Shown here: positions 40,200 through 49,291 of the stretch, one piece after another
How positions within the stretch are numbered: position 1 is the first letter of the stretch
Layout: the number at the start of each line of letters is the position of its first letter
Assembly (NCBI RefSeq): GCF_900100045.1
Contig: NZ_FNEA01000006.1
Span: 169,944-233,943 of the forward strand
Direction: 5' to 3'
DNA length: 64,000 nucleotides
From: Paracoccus denitrificans
GTDB lineage: Bacteria > Pseudomonadota > Alphaproteobacteria > Rhodobacterales > Rhodobacteraceae
The notes under the pieces: model-generated
The model's database searches: none
The model's input: only the letters and a program-made list of their open reading frames with translations
What the model was told of the DNA's origin: nothing
Position numbers and translations under genes: made by a program

Positions 40200-41231
40200 A
40201 TGAAATGGATGACCAAATCGCTGATCCCGGCCGCAGTGCTGCTGATGCTGGGCTCGCTGGCGGCGCGCGCCGAGCAGCTGACCGTGCAGTTGCGCGGCCC
40301 GGCGCTGGCCGAATCCGCCGGATTCCTGATCGCCAAGGCGCGCGGCTATTACGCCGAGGAAGGGCTGGCCGTCCGGCTGCGCCCCGCCGACCCCGCGGCC
40401 CCTCCCTTCGAGGCGCTGGCGCGGGGCGAGGCGGATCTGGCGGTGGAATGGATGCCCACCGCACTGGTCGCGCGCGAGAACGGCCTGCCCGTGGTCAATA
40501 TCGCACAGATCTTCGCCCGGCCGGCGCTGCGGCTGACCTGTCGGCGCGAGGCGGGCATGGCAGGCGCCGCCGATCTGCGCGGCAAGACCGTCGGCAGCTG
40601 GTTCGGCGGCACGGAATATCCGCTGCTGGCCTGGCTGAACCGGCTGGGATTGGTGGCCGATGACAGCCTGTCCGGCGTGGCGTTGCCGGCGCAATGGCCA
40701 GGGACCGAGATGCTGCGCCAGAAACAGGCCGCCTGCATCAGCACGCTCAGCTATGATCCGGCCCCGGACGAGGGGCTGGTCGAACTCGACCCGCAGGACC
40801 AGGGCGCCGCGGTGCTGGAGGACGGGCTTTACGTCCTGGCCGGCACGCTTGCCGCCCCCGAGGCCGAGGAACGGCTGGCAGGGTTCCTGCGCGCCAGCAT
40901 GCGCGGCTGGCGCGAGGCGGTCGCGCAGCCCGAGGACAGCGCCCGGCTGATCCTTGGTCCCGATCCCGACCCGGGCGCCTTGCAACGGCAGGCCGGGATG
41001 CTGCGTCGCATCGGCGGGCTTCTTGCCGCCGACGGTGCGCTGGATGAGGCCGGATACCGCCGCACGGTCGAGACCCTCCGCACCGGCGGCCCGCGCTCGG
41101 TGCTGCGCCGCGAACCGCGCGGCGCCTTCACCCATGCGATCAGCGACCGCGCCACCCTGCCCGAAGACGCCGCCGCGACCGCAACCGCCGACCCTACAAC
41201 CACCGGACCCGACGTCGCGCCGCTGCGCTGA
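40200..41231 (+). CDS. Orphan NMT1/THI5-like substrate-binding protein
   Basis: 343-residue periplasmic binding protein with a signal peptide (PAAVLLMLGSLAARA). The opening LAESAGFLIAKARGYYAEEG and GEADLAVEWMPTAL match the NMT1/THI5 and SsuA-like family, which binds thiamine precursors, sulfonates or nitrate-like ligands. There is no ATPase or permease beside it, so it is an orphan. The C-terminal 40 residues are low-complexity (Ala/Thr/Pro). An alternative start at codon 4 is possible. Confidence 0.78.
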   Translation: MKWMTKSLIPAAVLLMLGSLAARAEQLTVQLRGPALAESAGFLIAKARGYYAEEGLAVRLRPADPAAPPFEALARGEADLAVEWMPTALVARENGLPVVNIAQIFARPALRLTCRREAGMAGAADLRGKTVGSWFGGTEYPLLAWLNRLGLVADDSLSGVALPAQWPGTEMLRQKQAACISTLSYDPAPDEGLVELDPQDQGAAVLEDGLYVLAGTLAAPEAEERLAGFLRASMRGWREAVAQPEDSARLILGPDPDPGALQRQAGMLRRIGGLLAADGALDEAGYRRTVETLRTGGPRSVLRREPRGAFTHAISDRATLPEDAAATATADPTTTGPDVAPLR

Positions 41232-41286
41232 TCTGCCCCGGGCAGCCCCCCTTGCCGGTCCCGCCCGGCGCGGGCAAGAGAGGCGC

Positions 41287-41892
41287 ATGAGCGACATTCC
41301 TTCCAAACGCCACAGCCGGATCGAGGACGCGCAGGGGCTGGCCTATGGCAGCTTCATGGCCGCGACCGGCGTGCTGCTGCTGACCCATATGGGCTTCGTC
41401 ACCGGCCAGACGGCTGGGCTGGCGATCCTGATCTCCTATGCCACGGGCTGGAGCTTCGCGCCGATCTTCTTCGTGGTGAACCTGCCCTTCTACTGGCTGG
41501 GCTATCGCCGGCTGGGGCTGGGCTTCATGCTGAAATCCTTCATCGCCGTGGCGGCCATGTCGGTGCTGGTCACCATCCTGCCGCCGGCATTGCAATTCGG
41601 CCATGTCCATCCGGCCGTGGGGGCGCTGCTGGTGGGTTTCCTGACCGGCTCGGCGCTGCTGGCGCTGTTCCGGCACGGCGCCTCGCTGGGCGGGATCGGC
41701 ATCGTCGCGCTGTATTTGCAGGATGCGACGGGCTTTCGCGCCGGCTGGACGCAGCTGATCTTCGACGCCTGCATCTTTGCCTGCGCCTTCATGCTGCGGG
41801 ACTGGCAGACGGTGGCCTGGTCATTCCTGGGTGCGCTGGTGCTGAACCTGGTGATCGCGATCAACCACCGCCGCGACCGCTATGTGGTCTAG
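41287..41892 (+). CDS. YitT-family membrane protein
   Basis: 201-residue protein with five to six membrane helices, YitT (DUF161) type: GFVTGQTAGLAILISYATGW and LFRHGASLGGIGIVALYLQD are the paired conserved segments. Family function is unknown; members of this fold may transport small ions. Start ATG follows AGAGAGGC. Lies 55 bp after the orphan binding protein and converges with the Spx-like gene. Confidence 0.78.
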   Translation: MSDIPSKRHSRIEDAQGLAYGSFMAATGVLLLTHMGFVTGQTAGLAILISYATGWSFAPIFFVVNLPFYWLGYRRLGLGFMLKSFIAVAAMSVLVTILPPALQFGHVHPAVGALLVGFLTGSALLALFRHGASLGGIGIVALYLQDATGFRAGWTQLIFDACIFACAFMLRDWQTVAWSFLGALVLNLVIAINHRRDRYVV

Positions 41893-41901
41893 GGGCGGCG
41901 C

Positions 41902-42246
41902 TCAGGCCGCCACCCCCAGCGCGCGTTTCACATTGGCGGTCCAGCCCAGCAGCCGCTTGTCGCCTTCGACGATCGCCGGGCGCTTCATCAGCGAGGGCTT
42001 GGCCGAAAGCATCTGCAAGGGCGTGCCGGCGCGCTCGTCCTCGGACATGCCGCGCCAGGTCAGGCTGGCCCGGTTCACCAGCTTTTCGCCGAATTCGGCA
42101 ATCATGCGCCGCCATTCGTCCTGATCCAGCGGCGCCTTGGCCACGTCGCGGAAATCCACCTGCCAGCCCGCGGCCTCCAGCTCGGCCTGCGCCTTCTGGC
42201 AGGTCGAGCAATGGCCGAGGCCATACATCTCAAGCCGCCCCGCCAT
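41902..42246 (-). CDS. Spx/ArsC-family reductase
   Basis: 114-residue thioredoxin-fold protein of the ArsC/YffB group. Cys13 and Cys16 in GHCSTCQKA, followed by LTWRGMSEDE and KRPAIV, the conserved late residues. In YffB-type proteins glutathione is the partner; arsenate reduction is unlikely given no ars genes. Start ATG overlaps the stop of the tiny lipoprotein gene (TGATG). Confidence 0.82.
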   Translation of the reverse strand: MAGRLEMYGLGHCSTCQKAQAELEAAGWQVDFRDVAKAPLDQDEWRRMIAEFGEKLVNRASLTWRGMSEDERAGTPLQMLSAKPSLMKRPAIVEGDKRLLGWTANVKRALGVAA

Positions 42247-42320
42247 CAGACGAAGGGCACCAGCGGCACGCCGCAGGCCGCAAGGGCCAGAAGCGCGCAA
42301 AGGGAAAGGGTATGTCTCAC
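42246..42320 (-). CDS. Tiny lipoprotein (24-residue precursor)
   Basis: GTG start with AAGGAG 6 bp upstream. Encodes a Leu/Ala signal helix ending in a perfect lipobox LAAC at the Gly-Val-Pro-rich end, so the mature lipoprotein is about nine residues. Its stop overlaps the start of the reductase gene, hence probably co-translated. A strong ribosome site and lipobox make a chance frame unlikely. Too small to be called by standard ORF filters; function unknown. Confidence 0.65.
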   Translation of the reverse strand: MRHTLSLCALLALAACGVPLVPFV

Positions 42321-42374
42321 GATTCGCTCCTTCTTCGGGGTTCGCGGCTTTATCGGCGAGACGCGCGGCCGGCG

Positions 42375-43670
42375 CTAGTGGCCGCCGTCATGCAGCCGCG
42401 CCCGGATGCGCCGCATGCCCAGCCAGACGCCAAGCACGGCGATGGGGGTCAGTGCGGCGACCAGCACCGCCTTGTCGATATGCAGCGCATGGGCCAGCGG
42501 GTAGAGCGCATAGCCCAGCAAACCGACCGCGTAATAGCTGATCGCCACCACAGACAGCCCCTCGACCGTGTGCTGCAGCCGCAATTGCAGGTCGGCGCGC
42601 CGGTCCATGCGTTGCATCAGCTCCTGGTTCTGGGCGCTGCGCTGGACATCGACGCGGGTGCGCAGCAGTTCGCCCGCCCGTTCGCTGCGGTCCAGCATGG
42701 CGGCCAGCCGCTTTTCGGCCGATTTTGCGGTGCGCATCGCCGGCAGATAGCGCCGGGCCATGAACTCGGTCAGCATCTGGCCACCCAGGAAGCGCGTCTC
42801 GCGCAGCGAGGCGACGCGGTCCATGACGATGGCCTCATAGGCCGCATTGGCGCCAAAGCGGAAGGCATGCTGGGTCGCCGCGCTTTCCAGCCGGGTCGAG
42901 ACCGAAAGCAGGTCTTGCAGCACCGCCTCGGCCGGACGGCTTTCGTCGCTCATGCCCTGCACGATGTCGCTGAGCTGCGGATCCAGCGCATTGAGCTGCC
43001 GGGTCAGGTCGCGCGCGCGGCCAAGGCCCAGCATGGACATTGCGCGATAGGTCTCCAGGTCCAGAAGCCGCTGCACGATGCGCCCGATCCGGCCGGGCTG
43101 CGTGTCGGGCTTGACGAACAGCGCAAAGCGCATCCAGCCGGCAGGATCGATGCGGAAATCGCCGGCCACCACCGCCGCCTCCTCCAGCACCCAGACCGAG
43201 GCAAGGCTGTCGGCCGCGAACCAGTCCGACAGGCGCGGCAGGATGTCGGCCGGGTTCTCGGGCAGGAAATCGACCTGGATCATCACCGCCGCGATGCGCT
43301 TGCCGGGTGCGTCATGCTGCCAGTCCTCGGGAAAGATCGCCCCGGCCGAGGGATCGAAGGGGCGCGGCGGCAGGCCGGGCGCAAAGGCGGCATAGGTGAC
43401 GAACTCGGTATGGCTTTCCCAGCGCAGCTGGTGGCGGCCAAGCTGGGCCGTGTAATGCCCGGCGCTGGTGTCGGGGCGTGGCGCGCCGTGCCGGGCGCAA
43501 AGCGCGGCCAGATGCGCGACATCCCTGCCCCGGTCGCGGTTGGCCGCGTCGCGCGGTTCCTTGATCGCCAGGAATACCGCGGTGCAGGGCGCCTTGAGCC
43601 GCGGCGAGGGCCGGGCGTGCAGCTCGTTCACCAGGCCGTAGCGCTGGGGGTGTTCGTCTTCGTCGTTCAT
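42375..43670 (-). CDS. DUF3422 membrane protein
   Basis: 431-residue protein of the DUF3422 family, frequent in Rhodobacterales and other Proteobacteria. Visible: NELHARPSP near the N-terminus (the family hallmark), an alpha-helical central part rich in Arg, and two C-terminal membrane helices (YYAVGLLGYALYPL and VALTPIAVLGVWLGM). Start at MNDEDEH chosen over an upstream ATG because the family begins near here. Diverges from the L,D-transpeptidase gene over 182 bp. Function unknown. Confidence 0.87.
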   Translation of the reverse strand: MNDEDEHPQRYGLVNELHARPSPRLKAPCTAVFLAIKEPRDAANRDRGRDVAHLAALCARHGAPRPDTSAGHYTAQLGRHQLRWESHTEFVTYAAFAPGLPPRPFDPSAGAIFPEDWQHDAPGKRIAAVMIQVDFLPENPADILPRLSDWFAADSLASVWVLEEAAVVAGDFRIDPAGWMRFALFVKPDTQPGRIGRIVQRLLDLETYRAMSMLGLGRARDLTRQLNALDPQLSDIVQGMSDESRPAEAVLQDLLSVSTRLESAATQHAFRFGANAAYEAIVMDRVASLRETRFLGGQMLTEFMARRYLPAMRTAKSAEKRLAAMLDRSERAGELLRTRVDVQRSAQNQELMQRMDRRADLQLRLQHTVEGLSVVAISYYAVGLLGYALYPLAHALHIDKAVLVAALTPIAVLGVWLGMRRIRARLHDGGH

Positions 43671-43852
43671 GGGCGCATGATGGGCGGGCGGCATTTTTCC
43701 CGCAACAGGAAAACCCTGCGATGTCGCGGCTTTGGCAAATCTGCCACGCTGCGGGCATCGCATCAGGATTTCGTGAAGGCCCGCCTCATTGCCCGGCAGG
43801 CGTCGGACGGGCAGAATGGCGCAAAACACACCGTATCGAGGGGCGCGGATCA

Positions 43853-44362
43853 ATGATGGGCTGGCTGGGACGTATCGTCGCACTTGCGGTTCTGCTGGGG
43901 CTTGCCGCCTGCGGTCCCAGCAAGTTCAAGACCTATTCCGGCCCGCCCGTGACCCAGGTCGTCGTCAACAAGGGCGCGCGGCAGATGCTGCTGCTCAACG
44001 GCAACACGGTGCTGAAGGCCTATCGCATCGGGCTGGGCAACGAGCCCCTGGGCCACAAGCAGTTCGAGGGCGACGGCAAGACCCCCGAGGGGCTCTACTA
44101 CATCGACCGCCGCAACCCCGACAGCCGCTATCACCTGTCGATCGGCATTTCCTACCCCAATCCGCATGACGCGGTGCTGGCCAGCGAACTGGGGCGCAGC
44201 GCCGGCAGCGACATCTTCATCCACGGCCAGGGCCCCGAGGGGCGGGCGCTGTCCAGGCTGCGCCAGGACTGGACCGCAGGCTGCATTGCCGTCACCGATG
44301 CCGAGGTCGAGGATATCTATGCCATGGTGCGCGACGGCACGCCGATCATGATCACGCCCTAG
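43853..44362 (+). CDS. L,D-transpeptidase (YkuD) lipoprotein
   Basis: 169-residue YkuD-domain protein. Lipobox LAAC at residues 17-20 with a preceding hydrophobic helix, then VTQVVVNKGARQMLLL, IFIHGQGPEGR and the catalytic motif WTAGCIAVTD with the nucleophile Cys. It would modify peptidoglycan 3-3 crosslinks or link lipoproteins to the wall from the periplasmic face. Start has two tandem ATG codons; the first is used. Followed by the decayed RACo-like segment. Confidence 0.85.
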   Translation: MMGWLGRIVALAVLLGLAACGPSKFKTYSGPPVTQVVVNKGARQMLLLNGNTVLKAYRIGLGNEPLGHKQFEGDGKTPEGLYYIDRRNPDSRYHLSIGISYPNPHDAVLASELGRSAGSDIFIHGQGPEGRALSRLRQDWTAGCIAVTDAEVEDIYAMVRDGTPIMITP

Positions 44363-44383
44363 TCGTTCAGTCCCGGTCGGTGA

Positions 44384-44640
44384 GCCGGTGCCACGCTGGC
44401 CGAGGGGCCGCATCGCCAGGACCGCATGATGCTGCTGGTCGATATCGGCACCAATGCCGGGACCGTGCTCGAGCCGCATCTCCAGCAGCTTTTCGTCGAT
44501 GCCATGGCCCTGCCGAACCGGGTCGACCCGTTCCCGAACCTCGCCGGAGAGGTGAAGCTGCCGCCGCAGCGCCCCCGGCGACGAACGCGTGGCCCGGCGC
44601 CGGCGCAGGTGAACCCGCTGCGGCAAGGACGCGAACCTTC
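44384..44640 (+). pseudogene. Fragment of a RACo-like (DUF4445) corrinoid-protein activator, internal deletion
   Basis: After a TGA at 44381 the frame reads ATLAEGPHRQDRMMLLVDIG and TNAGTVL, which matches the ASKHA nucleotide-binding entry of RACo-like activators, then jumps straight to EPHLQQLFVDAMALPNRVDP and a basic C-terminal tail, matching the end of the same family. Several hundred residues between the two are missing, so this is a deletion remnant. Such activators re-reduce cobalt in corrinoid methyltransferase systems for methylated amines or betaine. The match is from memory of the family; end of the fragment is approximate. The open frame runs on into nnrS by chance. Confidence 0.5.
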
Positions 44641-44782
44641 GGCAGCGCTGGGATTTGCGACAAAATGTCCTGCGCCGCGAAGATACGCCTGTGGCGCATG
44701 GACAATCCTCGACCCCGGCATGCACATTGGAACGCCGGATGACCCATCCGCGCTTTCAGACCACAGCGGCTGCCAATACCTG
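44641..44782. other. Gap between RACo-like remnant and nnrS
   Basis: Together with 44363-44640 this forms a 420-bp stretch with no intact gene. These 142 bases continue the remnant's open frame without any family features. No convincing FNR/NnrR box (TTGAT-N4-ATCAA type) was found upstream of nnrS. Confidence 0.4.
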
Positions 44783-45940
44783 ATGCTTCGCCACCCGATC
44801 CATGGGCTGTGGCTCGCGCCGCATCGCCCCCTGTTTCTTCTTGCGGGCCTCTGGGCGGTGCTCGTCCCGCTGGTCTGGCTGGTGCCGCCGGGAATGGGCC
44901 CGGACCCGCTGTCGTGGCACCGGCACGAATTGCTGTTCGGCATGGGCGGCGCGGCGGTCGGGGGCTATCTGCTGACCGCGCTGCCCGCATGGACGGGCCG
45001 GCCCCGGGTTGCGCCGGCAGCAACGGCGACCATGGTGGCACTTTGGTTTACCGGGCGGCTGGCCTTTCTCCTCGGCATGCCGCCGCCTTTTGCAGCGATT
45101 GGCGCGGCGGCCTATTTCCTCGCCCTGGGCGGCCTGCTTTCCCGGGAGGTCGCGAGGGCGAAAGCCTGGCGGAAGCTGCCGCTTGCACTGGCGCCGTTCG
45201 GCCTGGGTTGCCTCGAGCCGCTTGCGACGGGCGGTTTCGGCCCCGCCGCCGAAAGCGCCGCGCAGCAGTTGGCACCGCTGTTCTTTGCGCTGCTCATCAG
45301 CCTTGTCGGCGGCCGCGCCGTTGCCGCCTTCACCCGCCGCTGGACCTCGGCATCCTTGGGCAACCCATCCTTCGCCGACCCACGCTGGCTTTCGGGCGGC
45401 GGGTTTCTGGCACTGCTCACCGCCATCGCAGCGCTGCTTCAGGATGCCTCGGTGCTTGCCGGAGCGCTTCTTGTCGTCTCGGGCCTGCTGCAACTGGCCC
45501 GCATGCTCGCCTGGCGCAGTTGGCGCTGCGTCCGCTATCCGGCGCTGCTGCTATTGCACCTGGCCTGGCTATGGCTGCCCGTGGGCCTGATCCTGGCGGG
45601 CATGGCGCAGCTTTCGGCAGGCGGTCCTGGCATGGCCACGGCCCTGCACGCCATGACGATGGGCGCCATGGGCACGATGATGCTTGCGATCATGGGACGG
45701 GCGGCCATGGCCCGAAAGGGCGGAAGGCTGCTCGTGTCGCGCCCGCTTGCCGTCGCCTTCTGCCTTATTCACGCCTCGGCGCTGATCCGGCTGCGGATGT
45801 GCTGCGGCGATCCAGAGGCCTTGCTGCACCTCGCGGCATCGATCTGGATGGCGGGATGGGCGCTGTTCCTTTGGGATTTCCGCCATGCGCTGCAGGGACC
45901 GATCCCAAGGCCCGTTCTCAGCGCGCGCAATCGGCCCTGA
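44783..45940 (+). CDS. nnrS: NnrS-family heme/copper membrane protein
   Basis: 385-residue polytopic protein, about twelve helices. It has the NnrS pattern WHRHELLFGMGGAAVGGYLLTALPAWTGRP (His-x2-Glu core) and late LHAMTMGAMGTMMLAIMGRAA with the conserved His/Met and Arg. NnrS aids survival of nitric oxide and is often near nitrite or NO reductase genes in denitrifiers. It stands alone here. Start at MLRHPIHG chosen because upstream in-frame residues belong to the remnant. Confidence 0.8.
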   Translation: MLRHPIHGLWLAPHRPLFLLAGLWAVLVPLVWLVPPGMGPDPLSWHRHELLFGMGGAAVGGYLLTALPAWTGRPRVAPAATATMVALWFTGRLAFLLGMPPPFAAIGAAAYFLALGGLLSREVARAKAWRKLPLALAPFGLGCLEPLATGGFGPAAESAAQQLAPLFFALLISLVGGRAVAAFTRRWTSASLGNPSFADPRWLSGGGFLALLTAIAALLQDASVLAGALLVVSGLLQLARMLAWRSWRCVRYPALLLLHLAWLWLPVGLILAGMAQLSAGGPGMATALHAMTMGAMGTMMLAIMGRAAMARKGGRLLVSRPLAVAFCLIHASALIRLRMCCGDPEALLHLAASIWMAGWALFLWDFRHALQGPIPRPVLSARNRP

Positions 45941-46096
45941 CGATCCGGCCGCCACAATGGAAAGCGCCGACAGCGCAGGACAGCCATGGCCCGGCCCGAA
46001 TGACGGGTTTGAAGCGCGGGACATGGGTGACATATAGTCCCGGGGACGGGGCGGTTCACATTCCGGCCAGGGGAATTCGAGGGTGGGGCCGAAACC

Positions 46097-47314
46097 ATGA
46101 ATGGCAGCACGGATACGACCGCAACGAAGCAGGAGCAGGGCACGCCCGGAGAGGTCTTCGCCGCCTTTCTCAAGCTTGGCCTGACCTCCTTTGGCGGGCC
46201 GATCGCGCATCTGGGCTTTTTCCGCGACGAGTTGGTGATCCGCCGGAAATGGCTGTCCGACCACGCCTATGCCGATCTGGTCGCGCTGTGCCAGTTCCTG
46301 CCCGGCCCGGCCTCCAGCCAGGTGGGCTTTGCCCTGGGGCTGATGCGGGCCGGATGGCTTGGGGCCCTGGCGGCCTTTGCCGCCTTCACGCTGCCCTCGG
46401 CGATGATGCTGGTTGCCTTTGCCCTGACGGCGAGCGCCGTTTCCGGGCCGGTCGGCGCCGGCGCCCTGCATGGGCTCAAGATCGTTGCCGTCGCCATCGT
46501 GGCGCAGGCCGTCTGGGGCATGGCGCGGACCCTGTGCCCGGATCGCGAACGGGCGAGCATCGCGGCGGGGGCCGTCGCCCTGCTGGCCTTCCTGCCCGGC
46601 ACCTTCGGCATGCTGGGCGCCATCGTCCTGGGCGCCGGCGCCGGGCTGATTCTGTGCCGGGAAAGCGCGGCGCCGATCGGCGGCCATGTCTCGATGCCGG
46701 TCAGCTACGGCCAGGCGGCGATCAGCCTTGTCGCCTTCGCGGCGCTGCTGGTCCTGCTGCCGCTGGTTGCCGGCGGATCGGGCAGCCTGGCCGTCTTCGA
46801 CAGCTTCTATCGGGCCGGTGCGCTGGTCTTTGGCGGCGGCCATGTGGTGCTGCCGCTCCTGCAAGCCGAGATGGTCGATACGGCCCGCATCCCGGCGGAT
46901 ACCTTCCTGGCCGGCTATGGCGCGGCGCAGGCGGTGCCGGGGCCGCTGTTCACCTTTGCCGCCTATCTGGGCGCGGTGCAGGGGCCCGAACCGCACGGCC
47001 TTGCGGGGGCGACCATCGCCCTTGTCGCGGTGTTCCTGCCCGGCTTCCTGATCCTGACCGCGATCCTGCCGTTCTGGGATCGGTTTCGGAGGATGTCGGC
47101 GATGCAATCGCTCATGCGAGGCGCCAATGCCGCCGTCGTCGGCATCCTCGGCGCGGCCCTTTATGCGCCCGTCTTCACCAGTGCCATCGGCAGCATGCGG
47201 GATTTCGCCCTGGCGCTTGCCTGCTTCGTGGCGCTCATCGCCTGGAAGGCGCCGCCCTGGGCGGTCGTGCTGCTGGCCGCCGCCGGGGGCATCGCGCTCG
47301 CCCCTGCCGGCTGA
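46097..47314 (+). CDS. chrA: Chromate transporter ChrA
   Basis: 405-residue long-chain ChrA made of two homologous halves. N-terminal half motif FLKLGLTSFGGPIAHLGFFRDELV and LCQFLPGPASSQVGFALG; second half YRAGALVFGGGHVVLPLLQAE and GYGAAQAVPGPLFTFAAYLG. Around ten helices. It exports chromate, by family, in exchange for a proton gradient. No chrB regulator is present beside it. Weak ribosome site; start supported by a Thr/Gln-rich opening typical of the family. Confidence 0.9.
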   Translation: MNGSTDTTATKQEQGTPGEVFAAFLKLGLTSFGGPIAHLGFFRDELVIRRKWLSDHAYADLVALCQFLPGPASSQVGFALGLMRAGWLGALAAFAAFTLPSAMMLVAFALTASAVSGPVGAGALHGLKIVAVAIVAQAVWGMARTLCPDRERASIAAGAVALLAFLPGTFGMLGAIVLGAGAGLILCRESAAPIGGHVSMPVSYGQAAISLVAFAALLVLLPLVAGGSGSLAVFDSFYRAGALVFGGGHVVLPLLQAEMVDTARIPADTFLAGYGAAQAVPGPLFTFAAYLGAVQGPEPHGLAGATIALVAVFLPGFLILTAILPFWDRFRRMSAMQSLMRGANAAVVGILGAALYAPVFTSAIGSMRDFALALACFVALIAWKAPPWAVVLLAAAGGIALAPAG

Positions 47315-47474
47315 ACCGCGGCATGGTGGTCGAGGCAAGCGAGCAAGGCATTGCAACCGTGTTTCGACCAATGGTCGAGCAAAGCCCACCGCATACGCGC
47401 ATGGCTTGTATGGCAGACCTGTTCAAAAGGGCATATACTCATCGGCGGCGCCTGGGATTAACAATCCGCGTAAG

Positions 47475-47768
47475 ATGTTGACCCCAAGCTTCCACCTCAT
47501 GTACCTGCCACCCATCATCCATGACGCGCTGATCGATTCCGCCGAGACCGAGGGCTATGTCCCCGGCACCATCGAAAGCGTCATGCGCTTCGGTCCGCAT
47601 TCACGCTGGCGTGCGGGAGTGATCGTCGCCAGTTCGGCCAAGCATTCGCAGGCCCTTGCCACGCGTTGCGCGCTGCTGATCCCGCGCAAGGGCAAGCGGA
47701 CGCGCAAGCTGGCGCTGCATCCCTCGCTGCCGGCCGATGTCATCAAGTCGATGCTGGACGCAACCTGA
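47475..47768 (+). CDS. Hypothetical protein, 97 residues
   Basis: Open frame with sensible composition: hydrophobic opening (SFHLMYLPPIIHDALI), an acidic middle and a basic tail (RKGKRTRKLALHPSL). No family recognised. It may be a real small gene because it ends just before the strong terminator and has coding-like composition, but the ribosome site is poor and the opposite strand also has open frames. No neighbour suggests a role. Confidence 0.35.
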   Translation: MLTPSFHLMYLPPIIHDALIDSAETEGYVPGTIESVMRFGPHSRWRAGVIVASSAKHSQALATRCALLIPRKGKRTRKLALHPSLPADVIKSMLDAT

Positions 47769-47790
47769 CCGACCCGGCCGGGCCAAGAAA

Positions 47791-47814
47791 AAAGCGGGCC
47801 GTTCGGCCCGCTTT
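47791..47814. terminator. Bidirectional intrinsic terminator
   Basis: AAAGCGGGCC (47791-47800) pairs perfectly with GGCCCGCTTT (47805-47814), loop GTTC, with A-runs before and TTTCTTCG after, so it works in both directions: for the hypothetical gene and for pntB. Confidence 0.88.
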
Positions 47815-47838
47815 CTTCGTTTCGCGCTGTCCGCCCCC

Positions 47839-49278
47839 TCACTCGATCATGGGGAGCAATTGGTCGATGGATTTCTTGGCGTCGCCATAGAACATGCGGG
47901 TGTTTTCCTTGTAGAACAGCGGGTTCTCGATGCCGGAATAGCCGGTGCCCTGGCCGCGCTTGCTGACGAAGACCTGCTTGGCCTTCCAGACCTCCAGCAC
48001 CGGCATGCCGGCGATGGGCGAGTTCGGATCCTCCTGCGCCGCCGGGTTCACGATGTCGTTCGAGCCGATCACGATCGCCACGTCGGTATTCGGGAAGTCC
48101 TCGTTGATCTCGTCCATCTCCAGCACGATGTCATAGGGCACCTTGGCCTCGGCCAGGAGCACGTTCATGTGCCCGGGCAGACGGCCCGCCACAGGATGGA
48201 TGGCAAAGCGCACGTTCTTGCCCTTGGCACGCAGCTTGCGGGTCAGCTCGCTGACCGATTGCTGGGCCTGCGCCACCGCCATGCCGTAGCCCGGCACGAT
48301 CACGATCTCGTCGGCATCGTTCAGTGCCGCCGCCACGCTGTCGGCGTCGATGGCCACCTGCTCGCCCTCGATCTCCATCGCCGGGCCGGTCTCGCCGCCG
48401 AAGCCGCCCAGGATCACGCTGACGAAGTTGCGGTTCATGGCCTTGCACATGATGTAGCTCAGGATCGCACCCGAGGAGCCGACCAGCGCGCCCACCACGA
48501 TCAAGAGGTCGTTGCCCAGCGTGAAGCCGATGGCCGCCGCCGCCCAGCCGGAATAGCTGTTCAGCATCGACACCACCACCGGCATGTCGGCGCCGCCGAT
48601 GCCCATGATCAGGTGATAGCCGATGAAGAACGCCAGCAGCGTGATCAGCGCCAGCCACAGCACCGGCGCCCCGGCGGTGCAGTAGAGGATCACCGACAAG
48701 AGCGACAGCGCCGCCGCACCGGCGTTCAGCATATGCCCGCCGGGCAGCTTCCTGGGCTTGCCGTCGATCTTGCCGGCCAGCTTGCCGAAGGCCACGATCG
48801 AGCCGGTGAAGGTCACCGCGCCGATGAAGATCCCCAGCGCCACCTCGACCTTGAGCATGGCGATCTCGGCCGGGGTCTTGTGCGCCAGAACCGCGGCGAA
48901 GCCGTGGAACTCGGCCGCCGCGTCGGCGGCGCGGGCGCGCAGCACCCGGCCCAGCTCGAACTGGGCGTTGAAGCCGATCAGCACCGCGGCCAGGCCGACG
49001 AGGCTGTGCATGGCCGCGACCAGCTGCGGCATCTCGGTCATCTGCACCCGCTTGGCCACGACCCAGCCGATGGCGCCGCCGATGGCCAGCATGATGAGCG
49101 TCAGCCCCCAATTGCCGTAGCCCGGCCCGATCAGCGTTGCCACGACGGCCAGCGCCATGGCGGCAATGCCGTACCAGACCGCGCGCTTGGCGCTTTCCTG
49201 GCCCGAAAGCCCGCCCAGGGACAGGATGAACAGGACGGCCGCGACCACATAGGCGGCGGTGGTGAATCCGTATTCCAT
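47839..49278 (-). CDS. pntB: NAD(P) transhydrogenase beta subunit
   Basis: 479-residue subunit of the proton-pumping transhydrogenase. N-terminal half: membrane domain II with nine or so helices. C-terminal half: NADP-binding domain III with [14 protein letters not shown] and [20 protein letters not shown]. With PntA it makes NADPH from NADH using the proton gradient. Starts 13 bp after pntA. Confidence 0.96.
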   Translation of the reverse strand: MEYGFTTAAYVVAAVLFILSLGGLSGQESAKRAVWYGIAAMALAVVATLIGPGYGNWGLTLIMLAIGGAIGWVVAKRVQMTEMPQLVAAMHSLVGLAAVLIGFNAQFELGRVLRARAADAAAEFHGFAAVLAHKTPAEIAMLKVEVALGIFIGAVTFTGSIVAFGKLAGKIDGKPRKLPGGHMLNAGAAALSLLSVILYCTAGAPVLWLALITLLAFFIGYHLIMGIGGADMPVVVSMLNSYSGWAAAAIGFTLGNDLLIVVGALVGSSGAILSYIMCKAMNRNFVSVILGGFGGETGPAMEIEGEQVAIDADSVAAALNDADEIVIVPGYGMAVAQAQQSVSELTRKLRAKGKNVRFAIHPVAGRLPGHMNVLLAEAKVPYDIVLEMDEINEDFPNTDVAIVIGSNDIVNPAAQEDPNSPIAGMPVLEVWKAKQVFVSKRGQGTGYSGIENPLFYKENTRMFYGDAKKSIDQLLPMIE

Positions 49279-49291
49279 GCGCCCCTCTCCC

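Noticed and set aside
41889..41915. A repeat shared with 30935-30955 (GGCGGCGCTCAGGCCGCC)
   Set aside because: Both are the end of a minus-strand gene ending in Ala codons and TGA next to a terminator-like stem; likely convergent use of the same short sequence.
44426..45940. A single fused RACo-like/NnrS protein
   Set aside because: The N-terminal part is a deleted fragment and joins NnrS only because the frame stays open; NnrS has its own start at 44783.
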